A stretch of 64,000 nucleotides of DNA from Pedobacter rhizosphaerae. Lineage in GTDB: Bacteria; Bacteroidota; Bacteroidia; Sphingobacteriales; Sphingobacteriaceae. Of this stretch, positions 8,420 through 16,619 are shown piece after piece (position 1 is the stretch's first letter; every line of letters begins with the position of its first letter). The notes beneath the pieces were generated by a model. The model did no database searches. It was not told the DNA's origin and worked only from the letters and a program-made list of their open reading frames with translations. The translations under genes and the position numbers were made by a program. The stretch is from positions 1 through 64,000 of the forward strand of contig NZ_FOGG01000014.1 of the NCBI RefSeq assembly GCF_900111155.1, read 5' to 3'.

Positions 8420-9826
8420 TTAAAATAATAGCGAATAACTCAACTTATTTCCAATTGGAGCTACCAGCTGTTTTTGGCCGTCTACCGAGCGGATAACCGG
8501 TTTATTTGAGCCTTCAGCGAGTTGCAGGTAGTAAGATTTATCACCAATCAGATATAAGCCCTTGCCTAAATCTTCTATATTTTCTGACTGCGCCAATAGA
8601 AAGTACAAATCCGAAGCACCTTTTTCCAAGATAATATCCCGGGTCAATCCCTTTCCATTTTCCATTATTTTAACCGCATCGGTCACCTTGTTTCCATAAA
8701 TTTCATATTTAAACTCTGGGCGCTCCTGACTATCCATTACATATCCTTTGGGTTTAAAACCAGTTCCGGTAGTATCTGCCATCCAGTTAGCCTGGTTATT
8801 GGCCAATTTCGAAATGGCTAAAACGTTTTTTTGGGTAAAGCGGGTTACACTTCCCAGGGGGCGTGATGTTCCATTTCCACGGCCATCCCACATTGGAGTA
8901 GCATCAATAAAGCCACCATGCCAGCCGTGTAATAGTGTTCCGTTATCTAAATCATAGCTAAAGGCTACTTTCTCAGGTCCGCCTACCGAAATGGCGTGTA
9001 CCGAACGTACATTGCGAACCACATCTACAAAACTGCGGATCATGGTATTGGCTGGTGCATCAATATAAATAGGATCGGCTCCCGAACCTTGATTAGATTT
9101 AGGAATCTCAGATAAAGCAGTAATCTGGATATTTTTAAAAGCCACAGTTCCGTGGTCGCCTTGTAAACGCAGTGGTCCTTTTGCCTTTTCTGCTGATGCA
9201 GCTCCCCGGGTTGCTCCAAAGAGCTCTACATTTTCATGAATGGTAACTCCATTTAATTCAATGCTTATAAATTTGGCATTCTGAATTTTCTTTCCTGTAC
9301 CATCAAACTTTGGTGCCTGAAAAATGATTTTGATATGCTGCCACAATCCCGGAGCCTTGCTTACGTTTTGACGTGGAGCTATTCCACCAAAACCTTTATC
9401 TCCTTCAGGCTTCGAATCGTCCCAACGCTCATAAATTCCACCGTTATTGGCTGAAGTAGCATTTTTTAATCCCCAGGCATCATCAATCTGGATTTCATAG
9501 TTTCCTTGCAGGTAAATCCCGGAATTGGTGCCTTTCGCGGTTAAATAGTCCAATTCAACAGCTACATCGCCATATTCTGCGGTTGTAAATAGGTCTTCGC
9601 CATGTTTTTTGGCAGATGACTGGTTGAGCAGTACGCCTGTTCCTTTATTATTTTTAAGTGTATTTTCGGCATTTAGGTCGGCAAAAACGTTCTCTACTAT
9701 AGTCCAGGAATTGGATGGTGTTTTAAATGCAGAGAGGTCGTTAAGCGCTATGCGCTGGCCGAAAGACAGGAAAGCTGAACAAAGCAATAAAGCTGTTCCT
9801 CCCGCCTTTAAGACGTTGGTTTTCAT
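8420..9826 (-). CDS. DUF1080 (3-keto-disaccharide hydrolase type) protein with extra C-terminal domain
   Basis: A 468-residue exported protein with a signal peptide at 1-23. Residues about 35-238 form a DUF1080 lectin-like beta-sandwich with hallmark segments NSGIYLQGNYEIQI (101-114) and GPLRLQGDHG (217-226). Members of this family have been shown to hydrolyse 3-keto-glycosides. Residues about 250-468 are a second beta-rich domain with the striking segment GWHGGFIDATPMWDGRG (301-317). I cannot assign that domain confidently; similar segments occur near cytochrome-bearing sugar-oxidising proteins. It is the first gene of a set with the propeller-cytochrome and the TonB receptor. Confidence 0.82.
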   Translation of the reverse strand: MKTNVLKAGGTALLLCSAFLSFGQRIALNDLSAFKTPSNSWTIVENVFADLNAENTLKNNKGTGVLLNQSSAKKHGEDLFTTAEYGDVAVELDYLTAKGTNSGIYLQGNYEIQIDDAWGLKNATSANNGGIYERWDDSKPEGDKGFGGIAPRQNVSKAPGLWQHIKIIFQAPKFDGTGKKIQNAKFISIELNGVTIHENVELFGATRGAASAEKAKGPLRLQGDHGTVAFKNIQITALSEIPKSNQGSGADPIYIDAPANTMIRSFVDVVRNVRSVHAISVGGPEKVAFSYDLDNGTLLHGWHGGFIDATPMWDGRGNGTSRPLGSVTRFTQKNVLAISKLANNQANWMADTTGTGFKPKGYVMDSQERPEFKYEIYGNKVTDAVKIMENGKGLTRDIILEKGASDLYFLLAQSENIEDLGKGLYLIGDKSYYLQLAEGSNKPVIRSVDGQKQLVAPIGNKLSYSLLF

Positions 9827-9880
9827 ATTTGGTTGGTTCTTTAACCAGCCTTAGTTAGGGGCCGGTAATTTTAATTAAAA

Positions 9881-9984
9881 AGAGGCTGTATCATCAGTTC
9901 GATTGTCATCTTAAGTAGTTCATCATGAGCATTTCAGATGTCATCCTGAGCTTGTCAAAGGATTAATTCTATGATACAGCCTCT
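9881..9984 (-). terminator. Repeat-type terminator (14-bp arms) after GH92
   Basis: Perfect 14-bp inverted arms AGAGGCTGTATCAT (9881-9894) and its complement (9971-9984) enclose a 76-nt loop that carries the dispersed TGTCATCCTGAGCTTGTC repeat. On the minus strand it is followed by TTTTTAATT. It lies 5 nt past the GH92 stop, so it probably terminates the mannosidase operon. The same arm sequence recurs at 35975-36123. Confidence 0.75.
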
Positions 9985-9989
9985 GTCAT

Positions 9990-12278
9990 TTATTTTTCTG
10001 TAGACAATGAATAAGGGAAATCAGCAGGATTTGACCCTCTGGTTTTATTCGGTGTTGCACTCATATTGAAGTTCAATACCGCTCCTTTTTGCAAGCCACT
10101 GTGGCTGATCCAGTTTTTAGAATAAGGCTTACCGTTCATCTGCAGTGATTGAACATAACGATTGTTATCGCTATTGGCAGCTGCATTAATGTTTACCGTT
10201 TTACCATTTTCTAATGTGATGGTTACCTTTTTAAATAAAGGTGCGCCCAAAACATATTGATCTGTCGCTGGCGTTACCGGATAGAATCCCATGGCAGAGA
10301 AAACATACCAGGCAGAAGTTTGTCCGTTATCTTCATCACCACAATAACCATCTGGCGTAGCTTTATACATGCGGTTCATGGTTTCTCTTACCCAATATTG
10401 CGTTTTGTAAGGTGCACCACCATAGTTGTATAAATAAATCATGTGCTGAATGGGTTGGTTACCGTGTGCATACTGCCCCATATTGGCAATTTGCATTTCC
10501 CTGATTTCATGGATTACACCACCATAAGCACTCTCATCGAATACCGGAGGCATAGAGAACACAGAATCTAATTTGGTTACAAATTGCTCATGCCCGCCCA
10601 TTAATTTGGCTAATCCGTCTACATCCTGGAAAACAGACCAGGTATAATGCCAGCTGTTACCTTCGGTGAAAGCTCCACCCCACTTAAATGGACTGAATGG
10701 GCTCTGGAAAGTACCATCTTCATTTTTTCCACGCATTAAGCCAGAAGCCGGATCGAACAAGTTTTTATAGTTCATAGACCTTTGCTTGTAAATATCAATC
10801 TCTGAAGCAGGTTTACCCAATGCTCTTCCCAATTGGTAGATCGTGAAATCATCATAAGCATACTCTAAGGTTTTTGCTGCATTCTCATTCTTTTTAACAT
10901 CGAAAGGAACATAACCTAATTTGTTGTAATATTTTACACCATCACGGCCTACAGCCTCCATTGGACCTTCGTTGTTAGCACCATGTTTTAAAGCTTCCCA
11001 TAAAGTTTGAATATCATAACCTCTTAAGCCTTTAATGTAAGCATCAGCTACTACAGAAGCAGAGTTATTACCTACCATAATGTTGGCATATCCAGGGCTG
11101 CTCCATTCAGGCAACCATCCTCCTTCTTTATAGTCGTTAATCAAACCTTGCTGCATTTCTTTGTTAATAGATGGATATACTAAGTTTAAGAAAGGATATA
11201 ATGCACGGAAAGTATCCCAGAAACCAGTTCCAGCAAACATATAACCTGGCAATACCTGACCATTGTAAGGGCTCCAGTGTACAATTTGATTTTGAGCATC
11301 TACCTCATACAATTTATTCGGGAAGAATAAAGTACGGTATAAGCAAGAATAGAAAGTACGGGTTTGATCTATTGTTCCGCCCTCAACAGCAATGCGGCTT
11401 AATGTTTTGTTCCAAATGGCTCTTCCTTTTGCTTTTGTAGCATCGAAACCGTCGGTACCAACTTCTCTCTTTAAGTTTAACTCTGCTTGCTCAAAACTGA
11501 TGAATGAAGAAGCTACCCTTGCAGTAACCTGCTCACCTTTAGCTGTTTTGAAACCGATAACTGCACCTGAATGATCGCTTTCCAGTTCAAGTTCTTTTTC
11601 TTTCAGTTCTTTTCCACTCCAGGTTTTTGCCAATTGAAAATCCTTGTTGAAATAGATAACGAAGTAATTTTTGAAGTTTTTTGGCAATGGACCACGGGCA
11701 TATTTGGTAGTATAACCGATAATTTTGCGTTCGGCAGGAATAATTTTAATGTATGATCCCTTATTTTGCGCATCTACAACCACATAAGAACTATCTGTTT
11801 TAGGGAAAGTGAACCTGAATTGCGCTGCTCTTTCTGTAGGGGTAATTTCTGTGGTTACATCTGCATCTGCTAAATAAACGCTATAATAGTAGGGCTTAGA
11901 AACCTCTGCTTTATGGCTAAACCAACTTGCTCTCTCATCATCCGTAAATTTCAATTTTCCGGTAACGGGCATAATGGCAAAAGCACCGTAATCGTTCATC
12001 CATGGAGAAGGCTGATGGGTTTGTTTAAAACCACGGATTTTATCCGCATCGTAAACGTAAGCCCAGCCGTCGCCCATCTTACCGGTTTGCGGCGACCACA
12101 TATTCATCCCCCATGGAAGTCCAATAGCGGGATAAGTATTTCCATTAGATAAACTAGGCTTAGATTGCGTGCCCATTAAAGGGTTGATCCAATCTACGGG
12201 ATCCGTAATCTTACCTACGGTTTGAGCAAAACTGGTAGAAGCAGCCAGGCTCAAAAAGGCGATAAAAAGTTTTTTCAT
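9990..12278 (-). CDS. GH92 family alpha-mannosidase
   Basis: A 762-residue exported glycoside hydrolase with a signal peptide at 1-19. GH92 enzymes are calcium-dependent inverting exo-alpha-mannosidases that trim N-glycans and alpha-mannans. The typical N-terminal opening is present (VDWINPLMGTQSK ... NGNTYPAIGLPWGMNMWSPQ). FTEGNSWHYTW (537-547) has E539 at the position of the family acid. GDEDNGQ (647-653) has D648/D650 at the position of the candidate base. Both assignments are by comparison with BT3990. It is probably the last gene of the SusC/SusD/DUF1735/BSP operon read from 19730. It is clearly related to the second GH92 at 21430-23697 but not a recent copy. Confidence 0.95.
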   Translation of the reverse strand: MKKLFIAFLSLAASTSFAQTVGKITDPVDWINPLMGTQSKPSLSNGNTYPAIGLPWGMNMWSPQTGKMGDGWAYVYDADKIRGFKQTHQPSPWMNDYGAFAIMPVTGKLKFTDDERASWFSHKAEVSKPYYYSVYLADADVTTEITPTERAAQFRFTFPKTDSSYVVVDAQNKGSYIKIIPAERKIIGYTTKYARGPLPKNFKNYFVIYFNKDFQLAKTWSGKELKEKELELESDHSGAVIGFKTAKGEQVTARVASSFISFEQAELNLKREVGTDGFDATKAKGRAIWNKTLSRIAVEGGTIDQTRTFYSCLYRTLFFPNKLYEVDAQNQIVHWSPYNGQVLPGYMFAGTGFWDTFRALYPFLNLVYPSINKEMQQGLINDYKEGGWLPEWSSPGYANIMVGNNSASVVADAYIKGLRGYDIQTLWEALKHGANNEGPMEAVGRDGVKYYNKLGYVPFDVKKNENAAKTLEYAYDDFTIYQLGRALGKPASEIDIYKQRSMNYKNLFDPASGLMRGKNEDGTFQSPFSPFKWGGAFTEGNSWHYTWSVFQDVDGLAKLMGGHEQFVTKLDSVFSMPPVFDESAYGGVIHEIREMQIANMGQYAHGNQPIQHMIYLYNYGGAPYKTQYWVRETMNRMYKATPDGYCGDEDNGQTSAWYVFSAMGFYPVTPATDQYVLGAPLFKKVTITLENGKTVNINAAANSDNNRYVQSLQMNGKPYSKNWISHSGLQKGAVLNFNMSATPNKTRGSNPADFPYSLSTEK

Positions 12279-12316
12279 TTTAATGTGTTTCAGTTTATGT
12301 GTGTTTTTTGATTAAA

Positions 12317-12988
12317 TTAAAGGTTGGGTTGCTGAACATAATCTGCCCAAAGCCCATCAAGATCCTTACCGGTGAGTTTAGACCAGATATCTTTGGTATA
12401 AGTATGTTCTCTTAAAGATTCATCAACTGCCTTGATGGTGCCGGCTTTGACGTATTTTTCTATCCAGGCGAAAAAGCGTGCAGTAATGCGGTAACTATTT
12501 TTATAAGTATGTTCTGGCTTTAAATCTGGCAGGTTCCATTTTGCCCCGGCGTTATCCACACCAAATTTATATCTGGCGTAATCGGCAATGCCTTCAGTTA
12601 ACCAGCCCGGACCAACGCTTCTGCCGTAATCCTGAACAATATGCATCACTTCATGAGTAACCACATCAATATCTTCCGGATGTTTTTCCATCCAAATTGA
12701 ACTATACGTTACTTTTCCATTGGCTGTAGCGGCAACCCCCTTATAAGCGGTATCTACAAAAAAGGTAACACTTTTATCCGTACCGGGATTATATTCCTTG
12801 GCAAGCTTTGGATAAACTTCAAAAAAGGTTTTGATCAGGCGCTTCTTCAACTGTGGATCCAAAGCTGTAAAATTACTTTCGAAAGTTAATTTATATCCAT
12901 TTTTTTTGATGATTTCCTGCGCTGCAACAGGCTTAGATTCAATTATGGCAAGCAAGGCCAAAAGGGATAAAAAAAATATTTTTTTCAT
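12317..12988 (-). CDS. Basic secretory protein-like metallopeptidase
   Basis: A 223-residue exported protein of the plant basic secretory protein (BSP) family. The ATG at 12988 gives a proper signal peptide (MKKIFFLSLLALLAIIESKPVAAQ); an upstream ATG 14 codons earlier overlaps promoter-like sequence. The zinc site is complete: HEVMH at 112-116 and the downstream glutamate E132 in WLTEGIADYARY, a gluzincin-type arrangement. BSP proteins are regarded as peptidases, but few have been tested. The neighbours are a longer BSP paralogue and GH92, suggesting attack on the protein part of glycoproteins. A perfect LacI-type palindrome lies 59 nt upstream of the start. Confidence 0.88.
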   Translation of the reverse strand: MKKIFFLSLLALLAIIESKPVAAQEIIKKNGYKLTFESNFTALDPQLKKRLIKTFFEVYPKLAKEYNPGTDKSVTFFVDTAYKGVAATANGKVTYSSIWMEKHPEDIDVVTHEVMHIVQDYGRSVGPGWLTEGIADYARYKFGVDNAGAKWNLPDLKPEHTYKNSYRITARFFAWIEKYVKAGTIKAVDESLREHTYTKDIWSKLTGKDLDGLWADYVQQPNL

Positions 12989-13046
12989 GTTTGATTGATT
13001 TCCGGCTTTGGTTAGTTTATTCTTTTGCAAAATAAAAATAATTATG

Positions 13047-13058
13047 TAAAACGTTTTA
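13047..13058. promoter_or_regulatory. LacI-type operator candidate upstream of the BSP gene
   Basis: A perfect 12-bp palindrome, TAAAACGTTTTA. It is the same core as at 23962-23973, and the sites at 19847, 24051 and 30303 are close variants. Confidence 0.65.
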
Positions 13059-13120
13059 GTAAATCAGATATTTTTTTCATAACATTTTTGTTTTACAATA
13101 AACAAGCTACTCATTGCCAA

Positions 13121-14080
13121 TTATTTGCTATTGTATTTTAGCTCTACCACGGGGTTTTTACTGTAATCTTCCCACAACTGATCAATGGTTTTTCCGGTTA
13201 GGTTTACCCAGGATTGTTCGGTATACTGATGTGCCCTTAACTGGCTATCTAAATTAGCAATAAGTCCTGGTTTTACGTATTGTTCTAACCAGGCAAAGAA
13301 CCTTGCGGTAATGCGGTAGCTATTTTTGTAACTCTGTTTCTCGCTATAATTGGGTAAACTCCATTTAGATCCCACATTATCAACACCATATTTATAACGT
13401 ACATAATCGGCAATCCCTTCGGTTAACCAAACCGGACCAGCGCTATAGCCATAGCCTTGTACAATGTGCATCGTTTCATGAGTAACCACATCAATATCAG
13501 TTGGATGCGCCTTGAGGTATCCGGCACTGAAAAGGATTCTGTTTCCACTGGCCTCGGCTACTGCTTTATAGGCTGTATCTACTACGAAAAGTACATCGTG
13601 GGTAGATTTATCATTAAAGGTTTTCACTAGTGTGGGATAAATCTCAAAGTAAGTATCAATTAATTTTTTCCTCACAGCAAGATCTAAGCCTGGGTCCTTA
13701 CTGATAAAGGTTAAAGAATAACCACCTTTCTTATCTACGCTGTAACTATTCCAGTTCTTCTTAAATGCTTCAAAAAGTGCTTTTTCAATTTTCTTTTGAG
13801 ATTTGTTTTCAGCCCATTTTCTATTCACCTTAATCTCTCCTTCCTTACCGGCGATAGCTGGAATTTCATTAGCAAATTCCAAAGTCACCTGCCTTTTAGT
13901 ACGGTATCCGTCTGCCTGCGCAAATGTTGGATAAACTTTAAAAAAAGCCGATTTAAGCTTCTCATTTAAAGCCATATGCGATGAACTATCCGGATCATTA
14001 ATGGTAATTTGATAGGATCTTTGTGCAAAAGCACCCATTGAAAGCATCAACAGGGCTAAGAGTGTAGTTTGTTTAATCAT
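13121..14080 (-). CDS. Basic secretory protein-like metallopeptidase with a degenerate N-terminal repeat
   Basis: A 319-residue exported paralogue of the next gene. A signal peptide (1-20, ending AFAQ) is followed by residues about 25-110, which look like a decayed copy of the first half of the BSP domain: KLKSAFFKVYPTFAQ parallels KLIDTYFEIYPTLVK at 139-153. That half has no zinc motif. The complete domain (about 120-310) has HETMH (201-205) and E221 in WLTEGIADYVRY. The gene is 132 nt before the shorter BSP gene. A peptidase role on glycoproteins is inference from the motif and context. Confidence 0.87.
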   Translation of the reverse strand: MIKQTTLLALLMLSMGAFAQRSYQITINDPDSSSHMALNEKLKSAFFKVYPTFAQADGYRTKRQVTLEFANEIPAIAGKEGEIKVNRKWAENKSQKKIEKALFEAFKKNWNSYSVDKKGGYSLTFISKDPGLDLAVRKKLIDTYFEIYPTLVKTFNDKSTHDVLFVVDTAYKAVAEASGNRILFSAGYLKAHPTDIDVVTHETMHIVQGYGYSAGPVWLTEGIADYVRYKYGVDNVGSKWSLPNYSEKQSYKNSYRITARFFAWLEQYVKPGLIANLDSQLRAHQYTEQSWVNLTGKTIDQLWEDYSKNPVVELKYNSK

Positions 14081-14126
14081 TGTATATCTGGTTTTTTATT
14101 TTGAAGGATTTCTGGAATAAGGAAAA

Positions 14127-14154
14127 TAGCGCATGCTAAAAATAACATGCGCTA
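14127..14154 (-). terminator. Hairpin inside the SusCD-GH92 operon (attenuator or processing site)
   Basis: A perfect 9-bp stem TAGCGCATG/CATGCGCTA (14127-14135 with 14146-14154) lies between the DUF1735 and BSP genes. It is followed on the minus strand by TTTTCC. The T-run is short, so it may lower rather than stop downstream expression. Confidence 0.55.
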
Positions 14155-14188
14155 ATTCCATTATAAAAGACTTAAGTACAGCTTGTCT

Positions 14189-15082
14189 TTAAGGCCTGTT
14201 GCCCGTAAAAGTTAAAGTATCTGTTGCAGATCTGGTAGCAGGGCTTGTACCCCATTTAAAGGATAGGTAAAAAGTTTTCGTAACCGGATCATAACGGTTA
14301 TCATAAGCTGGATCATTTTGCAGTGTAGCATTCGCTGAACTGGTCATGGTTACTTTATTGGTTGCAGGATCTACATTAATCCTTAAACCATCAATACCCG
14401 CAACATCGCCACCATTTGACCATACCTGACTAAAATCTACCACTTTAGCACCATTAGTAATCAAATTTTTGCTCAAGCCAGAGAAATTACCAGTTAAAAC
14501 AGGGTCGCCTTCTCTAAAAACATACCCTTTAAAACTATAAACTCCATCATATTTATTTCTAACTGCGACTTTAATCACAACTGAAGCAAAATTTTTGCTA
14601 ATCACCTCTCCAGAAGCATCGGTAATGGTTACCGGAAGTCCGTAGCTGATATCTGGATCGAGTGCGCCACTTACAAATTTAACCGGCACCTGTACTCTTC
14701 TCTGTCCTGCAGGAATGACAATTGAGCTTGGCATGCTGAAAGCGGCAGATGGAACAATGGTTAACGGAGCACCCGAGTGTGCGGCATTATAATTGGCTAT
14801 CACAGCTGGATTAACGCCCAAAGTCACTTTAATATCATTTGTTTTGATGGTAGAAGCGGCGTAGTTAATGTAAAATACATACTCGTTCGGAGCCTCTTTT
14901 TGGATCAAAGAAGTAGACAGGGAATTCACACTTCCATCTCCCATTGGCGAACCTACCGGAATTTCCACCACCGGTACAGTACTTGAAAAATCAGGTTGTT
15001 CATTTTTATTTTTCAAACAAGCAGTTAAAACCGTTACGCTTAGCATAAGGGCTACTCCTTTCAGTATATTTTCTTTTTTCAT
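14189..15082 (-). CDS. DUF1735 domain surface lipoprotein
   Basis: A 297-residue lipoprotein with lipobox cysteine C22 (VTVLTAC). Residues about 55-170 match the DUF1735 pattern of beta-sandwich modules found next to SusD in polysaccharide loci (NDIKVTLGVNPAVIANYNA ... IVIPAGQRRVQVPVKF). The remaining C-terminal part (YDGVYSFKGYVFREGDPVLTGNF ...) resembles the C-terminal domains of such surface glycan-binding proteins. It follows SusD by 21 nt. It probably helps bind the substrate glycan at the cell surface; the ligand is not known. Confidence 0.83.
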   Translation of the reverse strand: MKKENILKGVALMLSVTVLTACLKNKNEQPDFSSTVPVVEIPVGSPMGDGSVNSLSTSLIQKEAPNEYVFYINYAASTIKTNDIKVTLGVNPAVIANYNAAHSGAPLTIVPSAAFSMPSSIVIPAGQRRVQVPVKFVSGALDPDISYGLPVTITDASGEVISKNFASVVIKVAVRNKYDGVYSFKGYVFREGDPVLTGNFSGLSKNLITNGAKVVDFSQVWSNGGDVAGIDGLRINVDPATNKVTMTSSANATLQNDPAYDNRYDPVTKTFYLSFKWGTSPATRSATDTLTFTGNRP

Positions 15083-15103
15083 CTTTTTCGAATTTCAATT
15101 TAA

Positions 15104-16612
15104 CTATTGTACATCCCAGAAAATCCTGGAAGTAAACTGGTTAATGGTACCCTGCGCAATTACATTTGCAGCATTTGTATTATACTCGCGTTGCGGATAA
15201 AGCATCCTTACCGGAATTTTCCTGGTAGTTACTGTAGAGGCAATAGAGATTGGCATATCAGCAGGCAGCTCTAGTCGTCTGTAATCTGTCCAGGGCTCAA
15301 TATCATTAGTTCCGTTCATGGCGGCCCACTTTTGCTTAATGATTAAAGCCATTTTATCTGCATTGGCATCCCAATTGGCTACCGATTGATCGGTTAAGTA
15401 GGTATCGGCTTCTGCTGCAGTTAATCCTAAATAAAGGAAATTAGCCTTCACTGCCGCCTCATAATAAGCTCTTGCATCACCTGCTATCCAGCCTCGTTGT
15501 GCAGCTTCTGCCTGGATAAACAAACTCTCAAAATCAGTCATGATGGGTTGATCCTGATCAAATGATTTTAAAACGCCTTCTCCAATACTCGATACCGTAC
15601 TGATGGTTTGATCGAAGTTAACTTCCTGCCCCCATACTAAACTTACGTAGGTGCTTCCGGCTCCATCGTTGATGGTGTTATAAAACTTACCCAATCTTGG
15701 ATCATTGTTGTTCTTGAGGAAATCCATGCCGTATGTACTGGCCAACATGTAGCCATGGCTGGCCGTACGCGTTCCGTCTACCCCATAACCATAAACCGAC
15801 CAAAATGGATTTTGCTTTCCAGTGGTATTTAAATATCCTGGATTGTTGAACATACCGCCATCAGTTTCGATATAACCAAATCCATTTGCACTAATCTTGG
15901 CAATCTCTGCTTTGATATACGCCTCTCTTCCCGGCATTTCCGATTGGCGAAGCAATATTCTCAGCTTTAAGGTATTGGCGAATTCTCCCCACTTCTGTAA
16001 ATCGCCATGTGCATAAATATCAGCCGCAGCATCGGCAGGTGCAACCGTTGCTGTTTTGAACAGGTTTGTTGCAGTATCCAGTTGTTTAACTAAATCTTCG
16101 TAAATATCCTGTGCTTTATCATATTTCGGATTCAGGAAGTTGACAGATTGATTGGCCTGTGTATAGGGAACGTTACCGTAAAAATCTACTAAATACTGAT
16201 AATCCCAGGCTTTCATGGTTTTCGCTACGCCTACAAAAAAGGTCTGGCCAGAAGCTTTACTTTGTTTTTCCAAATACGCATAATCGGTTAAGTTATCATA
16301 AATATTGGCCCAAAGCGTGGTAGAGCCACTCCAGTTCGTGGTAAAATTGTATGACCTCTCTTCATACCATCCCGAAACACCACCTGGGGTCATCCAATAG
16401 TTCATCCACAGGGCTGCAAAGCTATAAAAGATAGAACTGCCTGTGGTGGAAGCAGCTGTGTTATTAAGTGCTCCTGTTAAAATCAATGCTGGTTTTACAG
16501 CTGTCGGACTGTTTGGATTTTCGTTAATATCCAAATATCCTTTCTTACAAGCACCTAGTGAAAACACCAACGCTGCAAGTATATATATCAATTTCTTTTT
16601 CATGTCTTTCAT
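15104..16612 (-). CDS. SusD/RagB-family outer-membrane lipoprotein (pair 1)
   Basis: A 502-residue surface glycan-binding partner of the adjacent SusC. The lipobox is LGAC with C22 (or C19 if started at the alternative ATG at 16603). Typical SusD helices are seen (YDKAQDIYEDLVKQLDTATNLF, KWGEFANTLKLRILLRQSEMPG), and a SusD-like C-terminal segment ends in IFWDVQ. It belongs to the SusD-like 2 (SusD/RagB) type. It lies 7 nt after SusC, so it is translationally linked. It forms the lid over the SusC barrel; substrate specificity is inferred from the GH92/BSP context only. Confidence 0.93.
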   Translation of the reverse strand: MKDMKKKLIYILAALVFSLGACKKGYLDINENPNSPTAVKPALILTGALNNTAASTTGSSIFYSFAALWMNYWMTPGGVSGWYEERSYNFTTNWSGSTTLWANIYDNLTDYAYLEKQSKASGQTFFVGVAKTMKAWDYQYLVDFYGNVPYTQANQSVNFLNPKYDKAQDIYEDLVKQLDTATNLFKTATVAPADAAADIYAHGDLQKWGEFANTLKLRILLRQSEMPGREAYIKAEIAKISANGFGYIETDGGMFNNPGYLNTTGKQNPFWSVYGYGVDGTRTASHGYMLASTYGMDFLKNNNDPRLGKFYNTINDGAGSTYVSLVWGQEVNFDQTISTVSSIGEGVLKSFDQDQPIMTDFESLFIQAEAAQRGWIAGDARAYYEAAVKANFLYLGLTAAEADTYLTDQSVANWDANADKMALIIKQKWAAMNGTNDIEPWTDYRRLELPADMPISIASTVTTRKIPVRMLYPQREYNTNAANVIAQGTINQFTSRIFWDVQ

Positions 16613-16619
16613 TTATTGA

